Origin: Closterium sp. Naga37s-1
Lineage: Eukaryota; Streptophyta; Zygnematophyceae; Desmidiales; Closteriaceae
Reading direction: 5' to 3'
Length of the DNA: 64,000 nt
NCBI GenBank assembly: GCA_947471745.1
Contig: CANJKZ010000981.1
Span: 124,001-188,000 of the forward strand
Positions 52,301-64,000 of this stretch are shown here, one piece after another. The position numbers and the translations under genes are program-made. The notes beneath the pieces were generated by a model that ran no database searches, was not told where the DNA came from, and worked only from the letters and a program-made list of their open reading frames with translations. Every line of letters begins with the position of its first letter. Within the stretch, counting starts at the first letter, position 1.

Positions 52301-54041
52301 CTGCTGCCTCGGGGTTCTCCTCGCCCTTGTGCTGCTTCTTGGCTGCTGCACCACACTTGTAATGATCACCGAGCTTGCTGGTCCCTCCAAGATTGCTCTT
52401 CTTGGACTCGTTCTCCTTAGCGCGACCGTTCGCGCCATCACCGCTACCAACCGCTTCACCCTTGATGCTGACGCTTGCTGCCACTTGCCTCTCCTTAGGC
52501 ATGGGGACCACAGGGATCTGCCACATCTCGTTGTAGACATCCCTATCCTCGTGAAGGTCCCATAGAATCCGCTCGCCAAGCCTCGCGGTGTAGGTCTTGG
52601 CTCCCTTCGAGTTCGTATCCATGCCGGCCTTTGCCAACCGCCGCACGGAAATCAGGTTCACAGCAAGGCTAGGCACCCAAAGCACGTTCTTGAGGCCCAC
52701 CATCTTCCCATCAGCACCCTTGAACATGGCCTTGCCCATGCCTTTCACCTCTGCCCGCTGCCCCAAGGCCGATGTGACATGCTTCACCGGTGACGGCTCG
52801 AGTTCGGTGAGCAAGTCCGGGCGAGGTGTCATGCTATAGGTAGCGCCGCTGTCAATTACCCAATAGTCCAGGGGGTGTAGGGTCACCTTCCCCACAGCTG
52901 CTGGCTCCTCAAAGCCTTCATCCTTCTCTGGACCAGCTGTCGACACGAAGTAGAATAGACCCGGGTACCGATCGTCGCTCGGGTCCTTGTCATTATCTCC
53001 ACTCTTCATGTTAGCGGCTCCACCTCCGCGACCGCCACGGCCTCCACGGCCTCTTCCTCTCCCTCCTCCTGCTCCTCTACCCTCTTGGCCTTGAGCAGGG
53101 GTCCAACCATCAGGGAGTTTGAAGCAATCGCGCCACATATGTCCGCTCTTGCCGCAATAGTGACATTCGCCGTCAAATCGTCCGCGACCGCGACCGTAGC
53201 TCTTGTCGTCGCTGCCGTAACCGCCATTCCCGCGGCCTCCACTGAAGTTGCCGCCACCAGATCTTCCTTCCCCTCGTCCTCTGCCTCTTCCTTGGCCATA
53301 TCCACGGCCGACGCTCGCTGCCCCAGCGCCATCTGCACTCGCCAACTCACGGCGGCGGAAATCCTCTTGAAGGATAGCTCGCTTCACGTCTTCGAGCGAG
53401 AGGCGGGGCAAGTCGCGATTCAGATTGATGATGAGTGAGGACCATGACTCAGGGAGTAGGGCCAGCAACTTGGTCTTCTTTTGGAGCTCACTATAGTTCA
53501 AATCAGCTCCCTCAAGCCGCGTCAACAAGTCGAAGAATTTCTGCACCCCTTCTTCAATCGCTTCATCTTCTTCAATTCGTAACGTCGCCATTTGCCGTTC
53601 CAACACCACAGCTACCACCGCTGTTGCAGGAGCGTGTACACCGTTGAGAGCAGCCCATGCCTTTGGTCCCTTCTCTGGATCACGCTGGAAAGGCTTGATG
53701 TGACAGATCTGGTTGCTCCCCAACGCTTGCCCAAGTAGGAGGTAGCCTTGTGCGCTCTTCCGCACCCACGGGCTCTTCTCCGGGTCGTTCTCGGGACGCT
53801 TCTCCGTTCCTTCCATCACCTCCAGCAGGTCATAGTGGTTGAAAACGTTCTCCATTCTGAAGGACCATTCAGCAAAGTTGTCGCCGTTGAACTTGTCAAG
53901 CCCGAACACTCTTGGTTCATCCCTTGAAGGTCCAAGAGTAGGTTGCACGGGCGCCACGGCTGAATCACGGGATTGGCCTTGTGCTTGGGCTTCTCCATTG
54001 CCTCCAGCACCTCTGCCACTCCTTTCCTCAGGTCCAGCCAT
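49381..54041 (-). pseudogene. Copia B Gag-Pol region (fossil)
   Basis: Translation most likely starts at MAGPEERSG (54,041). Leftward domains: Gag (LDKFNGDNFAEWSFRMENVF, UBN2-like) with the knuckle CHYCGKSGHMWRDC; protease WVIDSGATYSMTP; pre-integrase HRRMGHVAL...CPTCLQAKF; integrase (DVVGPL, IRTDRGGEFLSKEF, YSPAMNGIAERAN); RT (YKSRLVAKGYQQKEKVDFKE, ALYGLKQAPRQWY, VYVDDILIFSPS); and RNase H (SDASYASEPEDMTSVGGF, SSVESEYMALFRAVRAIVW, GQPADMMTK). Gag through integrase is one long frame. The family resembles plant Copia lineages. Confidence 0.8.
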
Positions 54042-54075
54042 TGTCGAAACTGCTCCAAGGCGCTCTGATACCACT

Positions 54076-54915
54076 TGTTATAGTCACAGTAGGCTTCAAT
54101 GTGTCTAAAACGAAAGATAGAGTGCACAGTCGGATTTCGGCACAGCGACTTTAAACGTTCATAGAGTTCTGGTCACAGCTTCAAATGACCTGATTCAACT
54201 TGGATCTGGAGCTTCTTAAAGTCACCTACAATAGGCAATTTAGATCGCACGATTTCACCAAGAATTGACGACACAGCGTCGGTTTGAACGAACGGCACTA
54301 TGGCAGCCACTATAGTCTTAGAACACAAATTAGGAAGAGTTGGCAAGAGTTACGAGTTGGGAATGACTCCCAGCTCCTACAAACCCCAAGAGCCGAGGTA
54401 CAGTGATCTGGAACAGTGCCACACTGTCCCCAACCAAGAAGGGTCTCGAACCTACCCTTCACAAGGGTCTACACCAATAGAAATGTTACACTACACATTG
54501 TAATGTAACTATCTTCAATATCTTGAAGTGTACCCTTTTGGCGAGCTTCGAAATCACTTGAAGCTTGAAACCAAGGCTTCGGGTTCTTCATCACAAACTC
54601 ATCCTTGAGTTCTTGATGGGTCTGCTGCACACACCTGCGACACGCCGAACGTTCGACAAGCGACAAAATAGAAACCGCGCACGACAAAATAGAAACCGCG
54701 CAGGACACACAAAATGACCGCGTTACACGCGACTAGCGATAATTCGCTATAGACTTGACACACACACACTCGACATCATGACCCATCATACACACAATAT
54801 TATGAGCATGAAATATATGTTTATTTCATGCACTCATACCACTCCATGCACACACGCATGCACGCACACGCACACGGACAACAAGCCGAGTGCAAACCGT
54901 AGGGTTGCACCAACA
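54076..54915 (-). repeat. Copia B 5' LTR
   Basis: 840 bp, about 99% identical by eye to the other LTR. It adjoins the primer-binding site on one side and AGGTC plus Copia C on the other. Confidence 0.88.
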
Positions 54916-55110
54916 AGGTCGACCACCAAGTCGACCACCCCAAAGTCGGCGCCCTGAAGTCGGCGCCAGTGCAGTGGCCCCCCGCGCAGGTCGACCACCT
55001 CGTCGACCAGCTCGCCCACTGTTGCAGGTCCGCTGCACTCCCCCGCTCACCCGACCACGAGGTCGGCTCCGCCCAAGCGAGGACGGGGCCTAACACAACT
55101 TCCGTTGACA

Positions 55111-58100
55111 CTCCCCTGCCGCGTTCACGCTTGGGCCCCCAACCCCCACGGCAATATTACTCGGAGAATAGCCCATCGACGTGCACCCAACACACAGCAC
55201 GCCGGTCACCGCACCAGCCATTCAAGAGGGCATGGCACCTACTGCTGCGCGTCGTCGTCGCCGTCACCCACGTCGGCCAGGCGCACCTGGCCGATTGCGA
55301 CGGAGCACCGGTTGAAGGCCGGATAGTGCAGCGCCTTCGTCAGGAAGTCGGCTGGCTGCTCAGCGGTCGGGATGTACTTGAGCAAAAACTTCCCGCGCTT
55401 AACCATGTGCTGCAGCCAGGCCTTTTGCCGCTCCATGTGCTTGAGGTTGCCCGTCACCCCCATGCCCTCGGCTACCATGTTAGCCAACTTGTTGTCCACT
55501 CGGAGGACGGTCGGCTTTCCGGCATTCAGCTGCCGAAACTCTGCAAGAAGAACGCGAATGCAGCGTCCCTTCTTGCCGGCTTCGGTGGCCGCCACGTACT
55601 CCGACTCGGTCGACGACAACGTCGCGCACTTGATGCGCTGGCTCAACCAGGAGACCGCGGCCCCTCCGTAGACGAACACGTGGCCGCCCCTGCTCGTCCT
55701 CTTTTGCTTGTCGCCGGCGTCGTCGGCGTCCACATAGCCGACCAGTTCTAGCGACTCCGGTCCACCGCCGAACTCCAGGGCGGTATCAAACGTGTTGGCG
55801 AGGTAGGCGAGGCAGCAGTCGACTTCGCGCGAGTGCTGGTCGCTCCTCACCGTGCTGGTCGCTCCTCAACTAGCTGTAGACAAAGGCGATGTCTGGCCTC
55901 GTCGTCGCCGCAAACTGCAGCGAGCCGACCTTAAGCTGGTACTCCTCCTCTTGGCGCTCCTGCGCCTCTTCGTCGTCGAAGGTGAGCTCGGCGTAGGCGC
56001 CGAACGAGACCGGCGTCTTCGGGGTGCGCCCGGTCTGCTCCTCGTCGATGAAGCGCCTACGCAGCTTGTCGGCGTAGCCCTGCTGGTGCAGCCACAGCTT
56101 CCCCGTCGACCTGTCACGGGCGATCTCCAACCCGAGGTACTTTTGCACCGGCGAGATCTCGCGCAGCTCGAAGCTCATTCAGCTCCTTCAGCATCTCGGA
56201 GCTGCTGCTGGCGGCGAGCAGGTCGTTGACGTAGACCAGCACCCAGCAGGCCACCCGTCGTGGCCAACTTTGAAGTACAGAGCCTCGTCGACCTGGCTCT
56301 TCTTCCACCCGGCGCCGGCCAGCACGTCGTTAAGCGCCAAGTACTACAGTAGTGGCGACTGCTTCAGCCCGTACAGGCTCTTCAGGAGCTTGCACACCCG
56401 GCCGGTTCCGTCGTTGAAGTAATCCGGCTGGGACATGTACACCACCCGGTCGAGCTTGCTCAGCAGGCAGGCGTTCTTCATATCGAGCTTCATCAGGTTG
56501 AGGTTGAGGACGGCGACGATGATGAGGAAGATCCTCAACGTGACGTAGCTGCCCACTAGTGCGAACGTCTCATCGTAGTCGGCGCCATACACATGCGTGA
56601 AGCCCTTCACGGCCAACCTTGCCTTCTCGCGCTCGACGGTGTCGTGGATGTGGTACTTCGTCGTCAACTTCCACCGGTTTTTCATGATGTTCACCCCCGG
56701 CGGGCGTTCGACCAGCTCCCACGTGCCCATGTTGATGAGGCTGCGGATCTCCTCTTCCATGGCGGCCTTCACTGCCGCGCCCTTCCAGCTTGCCAACGCC
56801 TCCTTCACCGTCATCGTCGAGATGTCCTAACGATGCTCGGGGTCGGCATGCATGTCGGGGTCCAGCTCCGAAAACTCCTCATCGTCCTCGGCGTCGTCGT
56901 GCAGCAGGTCATCGTCATCCACATCGTACAGTGTGGTGGAGGCTGCGGGAACGAAGAACTCGGGTGGCCTCCGAATTTGGCCTGACTGCCGAGGTCCAAG
57001 CGGGACCTCCACTACATTATTGTCGGTGGACTTCTCAGCGTCCCCTCCACCGTCACCGACTTCACTGCCCTCGTCGTCCTGCTGCACCTCGGTCGGCGTT
57101 CCAGCCGACTTCTCCCCTGCGATCGGCTCCCCTGCCGACTGCCCGGTTGCCGACTGCTTCGTGGTCGACCTCGCTGTTGCGTGCTCCCCTCTCAACTGCT
57201 GCCTTACCGCAACACCCTTTACCGACTTCATCACCATCGGCTGCACTTCCTCAGCCTGCACCTCTCCTGCCGGCGTTGACTTGCTGGACGTCAACTCACT
57301 GTCACGTCGACTTGCTGGACGTCACGTCGGCCACTGGCGATGCTCTTGGCCGGTGCCACAGGCGACGCCCCATCGCTCCCCTGATCGCCGGAGGCCGACA
57401 CCGGAGGCAGCCCACGCTGGTCGGCCACAAGGGAAGGGGCAGGAGGGGCAGTGGAGGGGAGGGAGAGGGGACACCCTCGACGTCCTCAGCAGCAGGCTCA
57501 CCGACCCCGGCAAGTAGAGAAAGCGTCGCCGTCGAAGTGTCCGTCGGCGGGGCGGTTGGTGTCCGACCCGGCGCCAGCCCATGGGCCAACTTCCACACCT
57601 CCAGCGACATGTTCTCGTAGAACACCACGTTCGACGTGGTGACCACCCGGTTGTCGACGATATCGAGGAGCTCCCAGCCTTTTCTCTCCTCCGACACGCC
57701 GAGGTGAAGGCCCCACCGGGCCTTCGGCTTTAGCTTGCCACCACGCTGCTGCTCGGGACCAAGAACTGCGCCATGCAGCCCCACACCCGCGCCAGCGACA
57801 AGTCGGGCTTCTTCCCGGTGAGCAGCTGGTACGGCGTCGTCCCCGGCGGCAGCGTCGTCCTCTCAAGGCAGTTGCGAACCCTGACGGCCTGCCGCAGGGC
57901 GAGGTGCCACCAGTGGTGTTGCACTCCCATGTGCAGCAGCATTGTCCTCACAGACTCCACCACCGTCCTCATCTCCCGCTCCGCCATGCCGTTCTGCTGC
58001 GGGGTATACGGGCAGGTAAGGTCGTGGATCCCCTTGCTGTTCACGAATCCGTTGAACTGCTTCTCGAGGAACTCCCCTCTCCGGTCAGAGCGCAGCATTA

Positions 58101-60531
58101 ACACCGACTTCTTTGTCTTCCGTTCAGCAAATGCCAGCCACTGCACGAACTCCTCCAATGCATCCGACTTATTGGCGACCGGCCTCACCCACACGTAGCG
58201 GGTCTTGCGGTCCTTCAGCAGCAAGAAGTACAGGCTGCCGTCCTTGGCAGCCACGCGGAACGGCCCGCACAGGTCGATGTGCACTACAGCCAGGACGCCG
58301 TCGGCGTCGGAGCCTTTGTCGGGGAAGGTGTGCAGCGCCAGCTTCCCGCCGACACACGAGACACAAGGTGAGTCGGCGCCCGACGCCGACTTGAGGTCCA
58401 GCCCAATGGCAACCCCGTGCTTCGCCGAACTCCGTATGGTGTCCATGCCGACGTGTGCAAGCCTCGCATGCAGCCTGACCGGCTTCGACTTTGTCGCCGA
58501 GACGATCGCCCGCAGGGCTAGAACCCCGTCGTAGGCGACGTCGACCTCGTCGAGCAGGGACGCAGGTCGGTGCAGAGGACTCGCGCAGTGTAGGGCGCCC
58601 GACCGAGGACGTCTCCCGCCGCTGAGACGAGCAACATCCCGCCACCGTTCTCCTTCAGCTGGCCGGCCGAGAGCTGATTTGCACGCACGCCCGAGAGGTA
58701 GAGCACGTCGGGGATGAGCACCCTCTTCCCGGTCTCCCCTTGCAGAGCGACAGTGCCGCGGCCCTGGACGTCCTGCAGCGTCCCGTTAAAGCCGCGCACG
58801 TCCTTGACTTCGCCGCTCGGCTGCAGGTCGATGAAGACCCCCTTTGTCCCCAACTGGTAGTGCGAGCAGCCGCTGTCCAGCAGGACCACCGCCGGGTTCA
58901 CCTGCACAGCTGCTGCCACCGCCTGGAAGTCCCCGCCAGCCTCCGGTGACAGCGAGACAGTCGGCTGCACGACGCCGACCAGCGAGCACAACGCCGCCTT
59001 GTCGTCTCGTGCATTGCCGACTGCAGAGGAGTCGGCGTTCTTCGCCGTGGTCGACGTGGTCGAGTGTTTCTCCTTGCGCAGCTTGTTTCCTCCTCGACGA
59101 GGACGACGGTTGTCAGACCTCCTGCGGCCTCCCTTTGCATCGTCGTCGTCAGAGTCACTGCGGTCGGGACACTCGACGGAGAGGTGGTCGGGGTCGCCAC
59201 GCTGCCAGCACTCTCGACGTCGACTTCTCCCTCCACGATTGCGTTCCTTGGCCGAGTTCTTCTTGTCGGCGTCCTTGGTCAGCTTCCACCCGCTGCTACC
59301 TCTGCTGCCAGACTGCCCACGCAGCCCCGGTCGACCACCTTGCTTAGCCGGGGCGACGTAGTTCACCTGCGCTAGGAGCTCCTGGGACCGCTCAACCTCC
59401 TGCATCGCTTCGTCCTGTAGGATGTACGAGGTCAAGGTGTCCTCGTTGAGCACCGCCCTCGTGCTCGGCGCCATCGACAGCCGCTTCAGCAGGTTGTAGC
59501 TGCTCGGGAGTCCCTGCATGACGTGCGTGACGTACGACGCCGTCGAGTACTGCGCGCCGGCCATCCTTGTGGTGGCGAGGATTCGTCGGGCTCGGTTGCA
59601 GTAGTCGGTCGCAGTCTCCTGGTCGCCCATGCGCAGGTACGTCAACTGCCCCTCAAGCTGGGCGATGAACAAGTCGTCGGTGACTTGGTAAGTCGACTCG
59701 ATGAAATGCCACGCGCGGTGGACGGCGTCGAGGTACTCCTTGCACGACTTCAAGGCGATCTGCACACCCGGCGAGCAGCACCGTGAGATGACCGTGAAGG
59801 TCAGCAGCTACACGGCGCGAAACTCCGCACGTAAGTTGGGGTAGCGCTCCTCCGGCGTTGCCACGGTGCCGCGGGCGAAGCCGATCAGCCCGGCCATCTC
59901 CAGCTGGGGCTCGATGGCTTCCTTCCAGGTGAGAATGTCGGGTCGACCGACCAGCGGGGGGGTGACCAAGATCCTGTCTGGCGTAAACTTGAAGTAACCG
60001 TAGCCTGGTGCAATCCCCCCTGCCGTCACATGGGTCGCCAACATCGGCGACAATCCGCTTCGACGTCCTCCGACGTCGTCCCGCGAGGAACCTGCAGCCA
60101 CCGACGACTGCATCCCTCGCACCTGAACGCCGCCGACTTCATCGGCATGAATCACACAACGCTACCTTGACGTGCCTCCCGCACTGCTACCGACTTGGCC
60201 ACCACCGGCGTGGACGCCCACGTCGACGCCGCCTTCAGTGTTCACCGGTCGAGGAGAAGCAGGTCGAGAGGCAGGGTGCTCCGTCGCCCACAGTGCGCGG
60301 ATGCCAGCCTCGACGACCGCCCAGGGCAGGTCGCCATACTAGTTGGCCTCGTGCCGTCTCCTCGCGTTCTCCAGCCGTGCCTCCAGGGTGTCCACCACCC
60401 CCACGTCACCTACGGCGACTACCATAATGACTACCGCGCTGCTGCCGACCTACAACACGCAATAGGTAAGTGACCAATACGTCGAACTGATTGAAAGGTA
60501 AGTCGTGTGCCGTCCACGCTCACCGCACCAT
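55111..60531 (-). pseudogene. Copia C Gag-Pol region (fossil)
   Basis: Reading leftward: Gag (TWKEAIEPQLEMAGLIGFAR, then YLRMGDQETATDYCNRARRI) with a knuckle-like CWQRGDPDHLSVECP; protease VVLLDSGCSHYQLG; integrase (HIDLCGPF, LRSDRRGEFLEKQF, PYTPQQNGMAERE); RT (NRWKLTTKYHIHDTVEREKA, MKLDMKNACLLSKLD); and RNase H (GYVDADDAGDKQKRTSRGG, STESEYVAATEAGKKGRCI, LTKAL). Copia family by IN-RT order. It has about six or more breaks and is not functional. It is closest in the window to Copia E. Confidence 0.75.
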
Positions 60532-61535
60532 GCGGAGATAACTATTACAACGGGAGTTAGACTACGGGCTAGGCACGGGTGTTCGTGTGATCTCTGCGCT
60601 CGTTCGTTCCTTAGTCGTTTCCTTGTGCGCACACAGCTTGCTAGTACGGGGAAAGTTGGCAAGAGTTCTACTAGGAAAAGGTTCTGAATAATTGGAAAAA
60701 CATTGTCATGCAAGACTACATCAGTCCTAGCAAAGCCGCTGGTCAACTTCCAGCGCAGCACGGTCGACCACGTGCCAGCATGACTTGGTCGACCGCGCTC
60801 CAGCAGATCAAAGTCGCGGCTTGCCAACGTTGTAAGTCCACGGTGTGCCAACACTGCAGCAAGTTGGCTGCACATCATTGCACCCGCAGGACATCAAAGC
60901 ACCTGCTTCGCAGGTGCGCGCAGCTGGTTTGTACGCAACTCCTCGTCACGAGCACAGCGCAGACGCCTAGGTCGACTCCACGCCAGCGACTGCGCCCACC
61001 AGCCACGTTGACCTCGGGATACCACCTCCGAGGTCGGCCTTGAAGGAGTAACCCTGGCGACCCTCGCGCCCGGGCAACCACGCCTGGTCGACCAACACCT
61101 GGTTCTCGTGCCCGTCGACCACCCAGGTCGACGACCACCTCCGGTAGACCTCACCAGGTCGACCTCTCCCCGGGTCGACCAACTCCAGGTCGACAGCACC
61201 AGTCAGTCGACCACACCCAGTCGGCTACCCGAAGTCGGCATCCCCAAGTTGACGCCCTGCTACTCGACGCCCAGCTGCTCGGCGCCCTGAGCCTCTCCTG
61301 TCGAGGTCGACGTCGGCCCCTCCTTCGTCGACCACCAGGTCAGATCGACCACCAAGTCGACCACCCCAAAGTCGGCGCCCTGAAGTCGGCGCCAGTGCAG
61401 TGGCCCCCGCGCAGGTCGACCATCTCGTCGACCAGCTCGCCCACTGTTGCAGGTCGGCTACACTCCCCCATATACCAGACCACGAGGTCGACTCTGCCCA
61501 AGCAACGACGGGGCCTAACACAACTCCCATTGACA
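60532..61535 (-). repeat. Copia C 5' LTR
   Basis: 1004 bp, TGCGGAGATAAC...ATTGACA on the plus strand. Rich in GTCGAC-type short motifs. Homologous along its length to the two halves of the 3' LTR. Confidence 0.8.
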
Positions 61536-64000
61536 CCCCGACCCCTACACATTCTCACAGCGAGCCCCACCCTCTTTCCCCAATGCCTGACCCCTCGATG
61601 TTAGCAGTCCACCGGGGGAGCGCGCGGGTGCAACAAGGGCAGAGCCACCCAAGGGCACTCCTTTTCACACCTCTCGCCCTTTCCCACCCCTTCCCTCACT
61701 CCTTCCCTCGCCCAAAAGGGCTGCATACTCGTGCCCCCACCCTCAGGGGTCCCCTCGAGCAACACGTTGAGCGGCCAGGGCACTGGCCTTCCTTGCGGAG
61801 CCATGCTCCCTGACCCCTAAATCCACCCAATCATCTCTTGCCATCCTCCTACCTCCTCCCCCACCAGGTCCTCCCCCGCCCGAAGCTACACACATCTCGA
61901 AGGTTGAAGGCTCCCTCCGACCACAACTCTCTCCCACACGTTACATACACCCAAACCACCCAAGTCGTCGCACATCCTCAACACCTTCACCCAGTGGGCT
62001 CCCTTCCTCACACCACGCTCCCCAGGCAGCCAAGCCCACTCGCAAAGGCCTGTGGAATCTCATGGGAGCGACGACACCTTGGAGGGGCCCACACGAGGAG
62101 CCACTAGTGGAAGGGGCTCTAGCCCCAACCTTCAGCATGGGGGCGCAACCTCAGAACCTCCCCTCGCACTCACTCCCCACCCACTGCCTCCACGGAGCCA
62201 CCACATGCCTCCCTCCCCCCACCGCTTGCACCTCGCTCCGACCTCCACACCGCTCCAGCGCCTCAGCCCCCACCTGGAACCTCCTCTCCTGGCAAGGTTC
62301 CTCGCGAGTGGCCCCGTTGGGCAGCCATCGCCCGGTCTGTCCCCACAGAGGGTGATCTCTTGTGGAGGGATCAGATATACACTGAGCTCCCGCCTGGTCA
62401 ACCACCCATCCCCCCCCCACTCTCCCACTTGGCCTCTAAGTCCCCCCTTTCCTCACAACCAGGCATGGACAACGGAAACCGAGCTGGCCGTCGGCGGAAT
62501 AACAAAGGAAAGGGGGGCAAAGGGCCAGCTCACCTACTCCCCCCTTCCTCCCTCCCCTTCCAGGCGTCCCTCCTCACCCCACATCCCGATGAACCTGCAC
62601 CAAGCCTTACCCCTGCGGGCCAGCCACCAAACCCACACCCCGCTCCCGTACCCGCCCCTCCACATGGCCATGGGAGCGATTCAGCCCACTCACCCCAGTC
62701 CGCCTCTCCCTTCCTCTACAACCCCCCCAGGTAGCGGCTGTTACGTGCGCCGCCGGGATGGAGGCCGATGGGATGAGGGATGCGCCTATGGCAGACGCCG
62801 CCGACTCCTTTTCCCATACCTCCCACCCCATCCATATCGACGACCCCCTACCGAAACCCATGGTCATGGGGGAGGACCGAGAGGGTTTTCTAGGGCAGGG
62901 ACCACACCTGAGCACTGCTCAGTTAGTACGCCCCACCCCACCCTCTTCCCAACCAGCCATCCTACCCCCACCAGCAGGCAGGCAGGTCACCGGGACCCCA
63001 AGGTGAGGGCTGCCATTTCAGACTTGCTGGCGATACAGAGCCCCAGCAGGTCTCCGGTTGCCCCCACCCTACCAGTCCCACAGGTCCGGACCCGGACGTA
63101 TGCGGAGGTCACTCGCTCTGTCCCTTCCTCTACCCCCCCAACTATTCCCATAGGCTTGTCACTTCCGTCCCCGATGGAGACGGACCTGGTTCTGAGGCCA
63201 TGTCACTTGCACCCAGATGTAGTGGTGCCTCCCCCCATTCGGCTTGCTGCCGACATACTACCCGTGGCGCAGGAGGGCACCAGCATCAGGTATGAGGCCT
63301 CCGCCCCGGCCGATACCCCTCCGCCTCGGGTAGCAGAGCCGCCACTTCAACCCCACCCCGCCGAGGGAGAGGGGCGCACCACGGCACGCACTTCAGGCCC
63401 ACCTCCACATCCCCCCTCCCTTGCTCCGGGGCCAGTACGGCCGGGGGGCTCGGCCCCATCCAGTGTGGCAGCACCTCCACCTCCGTCGACACCCCTCCTG
63501 CACAGGGCCGGTGAGTCCTCTCCCACCCTTATCCCGGGTGACCCCCTTGGAGCTCAGGCCGCCCATGGGACCTCCTCTACGGCCCCGATCGACCCCACCG
63601 ACACGGCGACATCACCCGACCAGGTCATGACTTGCCCCACCTGCAGAAGCCCTCTCGCGAACCGACGCGCGCTCCAGCACCACACTCCCTTCTGCCATCC
63701 TGCGGACGCAGCTCGCAGGGCACAGGCCGTCCATGACACCACCTCGATCCTCCCTTCCCTCTCACAGCCCCGTGCGACCGGGATACAGTTCATTGACGCA
63801 CAGTGGTAGACGCTCGACTCGGCGGACTGGACGGAGTACTTCTCGCTCGAGCGCATTCATGCACGCCTCCTCCGGCGCGTCCCGGAGAGGGTCCGCGGAG
63901 GATATCTCGACATCCTCAGTGCGATCCTAGCCCGCATTGCCCAGGACCCGGAAGCTGCTGGCCCTACATTCCTCCTCGCTGCAGCGCCGACCCTTTTCCT
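61536..64000 (+). mobile_element. LINE copy 3, second segment, cut by window end
   Basis: Resumes exactly where the first segment stopped, as shown by alignment to uninterrupted LINE copy 2 (GCAGAGCCGTGC...CCCCTACACA). It contains the Pro-rich region, AAISDLLAIQSPS, TYAEVTRSV, METDLVLRPCHLHPDVV, the N-terminal zinc finger (CPTC, then HHTPFCH, near 63,630-63,690), and the segment before RT. The RT itself lies beyond the window. Confidence 0.75.
62052..63809 (+). pseudogene. LINE copy 3 N-terminal open frame with zinc finger
   Basis: 585 codons open, the longest intact stretch of the LINE 5' coding region in the window. It is Pro/Ser/His-rich for 400 residues, then shows a zinc finger near residues 530-550 (CPTCRS, LQHHTPFCH). 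It ends at TAG in DAQW-stop-TLDS, where copy 2 has Gln, so one substitution explains the stop. After it the same frame continues WTEYFSLERIHARLLRRVPE to the window edge. Confidence 0.6.

Larger units (their letters stand above)
47337..54915 (-). mobile_element. Copia B, LTR retrotransposon nested in Copia C 3' LTR
   Basis: LTRs 47,337-48,175 (839 bp) and 54,076-54,915 (840 bp), each TGTTATAG...CACCAACA, with outer AGGTC duplications at 47,332-47,336 and 54,916-54,920. The primer-binding site on the minus strand is TGGTATCAGAGC (54,062-54,073), the classic initiator-tRNA-Met site, two bases from the LTR. The internal region at 49,381-54,073 codes for Gag, protease, integrase, RT and RNase H. 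The part next to the 3' LTR (48,176-49,380) is Copia C sequence. It is broken, with a few breaks. About ten LTR differences by eye over 840 bp indicate a recent insertion. Confidence 0.85.
46559..61535 (-). mobile_element. Copia C, LTR retrotransposon carrying nested Copia B
   Basis: Target duplication CCCCG at 46,554-46,558 and 61,536-61,540 inside LINE copy 3. 5' LTR 60,532-61,535 (1004 bp). The 3' LTR is split by Copia B into 46,559-47,331 and 54,921-55,110. The minus-strand sequence after the 5' LTR (TGGTGCGGTGAGCG) is the candidate primer-binding site. A purine tract (GGCAGGGGAG) borders the 3' LTR at 55,111-55,120. Leftward, domains are Gag, protease, integrase, RT and RNase H. It is broken many times. 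LTRs differ by several percent plus an indel, so it is older than B and D. Confidence 0.8.

Noticed and set aside
47337-56119. Copia B with 2.04-kb LTRs
   Set aside because: TG...CA ends, the AGGTC target duplication and the primer-binding site define an 840-bp LTR; the additional repeated sequence is Copia C.

Overview
This is a transposon-dense piece of a GC-rich eukaryotic nuclear genome. Plant-type Copia elements (one with a tRNA-iMet primer site), RLE-type LINEs, hAT-like MITEs, LTR-class target duplications and Gly/Ala/Pro-rich low-complexity coding sequence suggest a green-lineage host, perhaps a streptophyte alga. That placement is inference. I found no convincing intact host gene, no rRNA or tRNA gene and no CRISPR array.

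Layout. 0-3.4 kb: a decayed transposase-like gene cut by the window start, then a pile of hAT-like MITEs, one nested in another with an 8-bp target duplication. 3.4-14.2 kb: two copies of one R2-supergroup-like LINE in opposite orientation (3' ends facing), forming an inverted repeat around a purine-rich spacer. 14.2-17.1 kb: low-complexity and unassigned DNA with one exon-like segment. 17.1-28.4 kb: a minisatellite field (22-, 29-, 87- and 27-bp units), interrupted by a hAT-like MITE with perfect 8-bp target duplications. The 87-bp unit is a trimer of a 29-bp motif, and the orientation of the motif flips at about 21.1 kb. 28.4-30.8 kb: mostly unassigned. 30.8-35.6 kb: a second LINE with RT, zinc finger and restriction-like endonuclease.

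35.6-64 kb is a stratified nest. The oldest layer is Copia E. LINE copy 3 appears to sit in E. Copia C sits in LINE copy 3 (target duplication CCCCG). Copia B sits in the 3' LTR of C (AGGTC). Copia D sits separately in E (GCCCC). The junctions match the empty-site sequence seen in related copies. B also shows a 2.04-kb direct duplication of its LTR plus adjacent C sequence.

The most notable structures are this nest, the duplicated LTR-plus-flank block, and the hierarchical 29/87-bp satellite with a strand switch. I see no operon or pathway. The genes present serve transposition.
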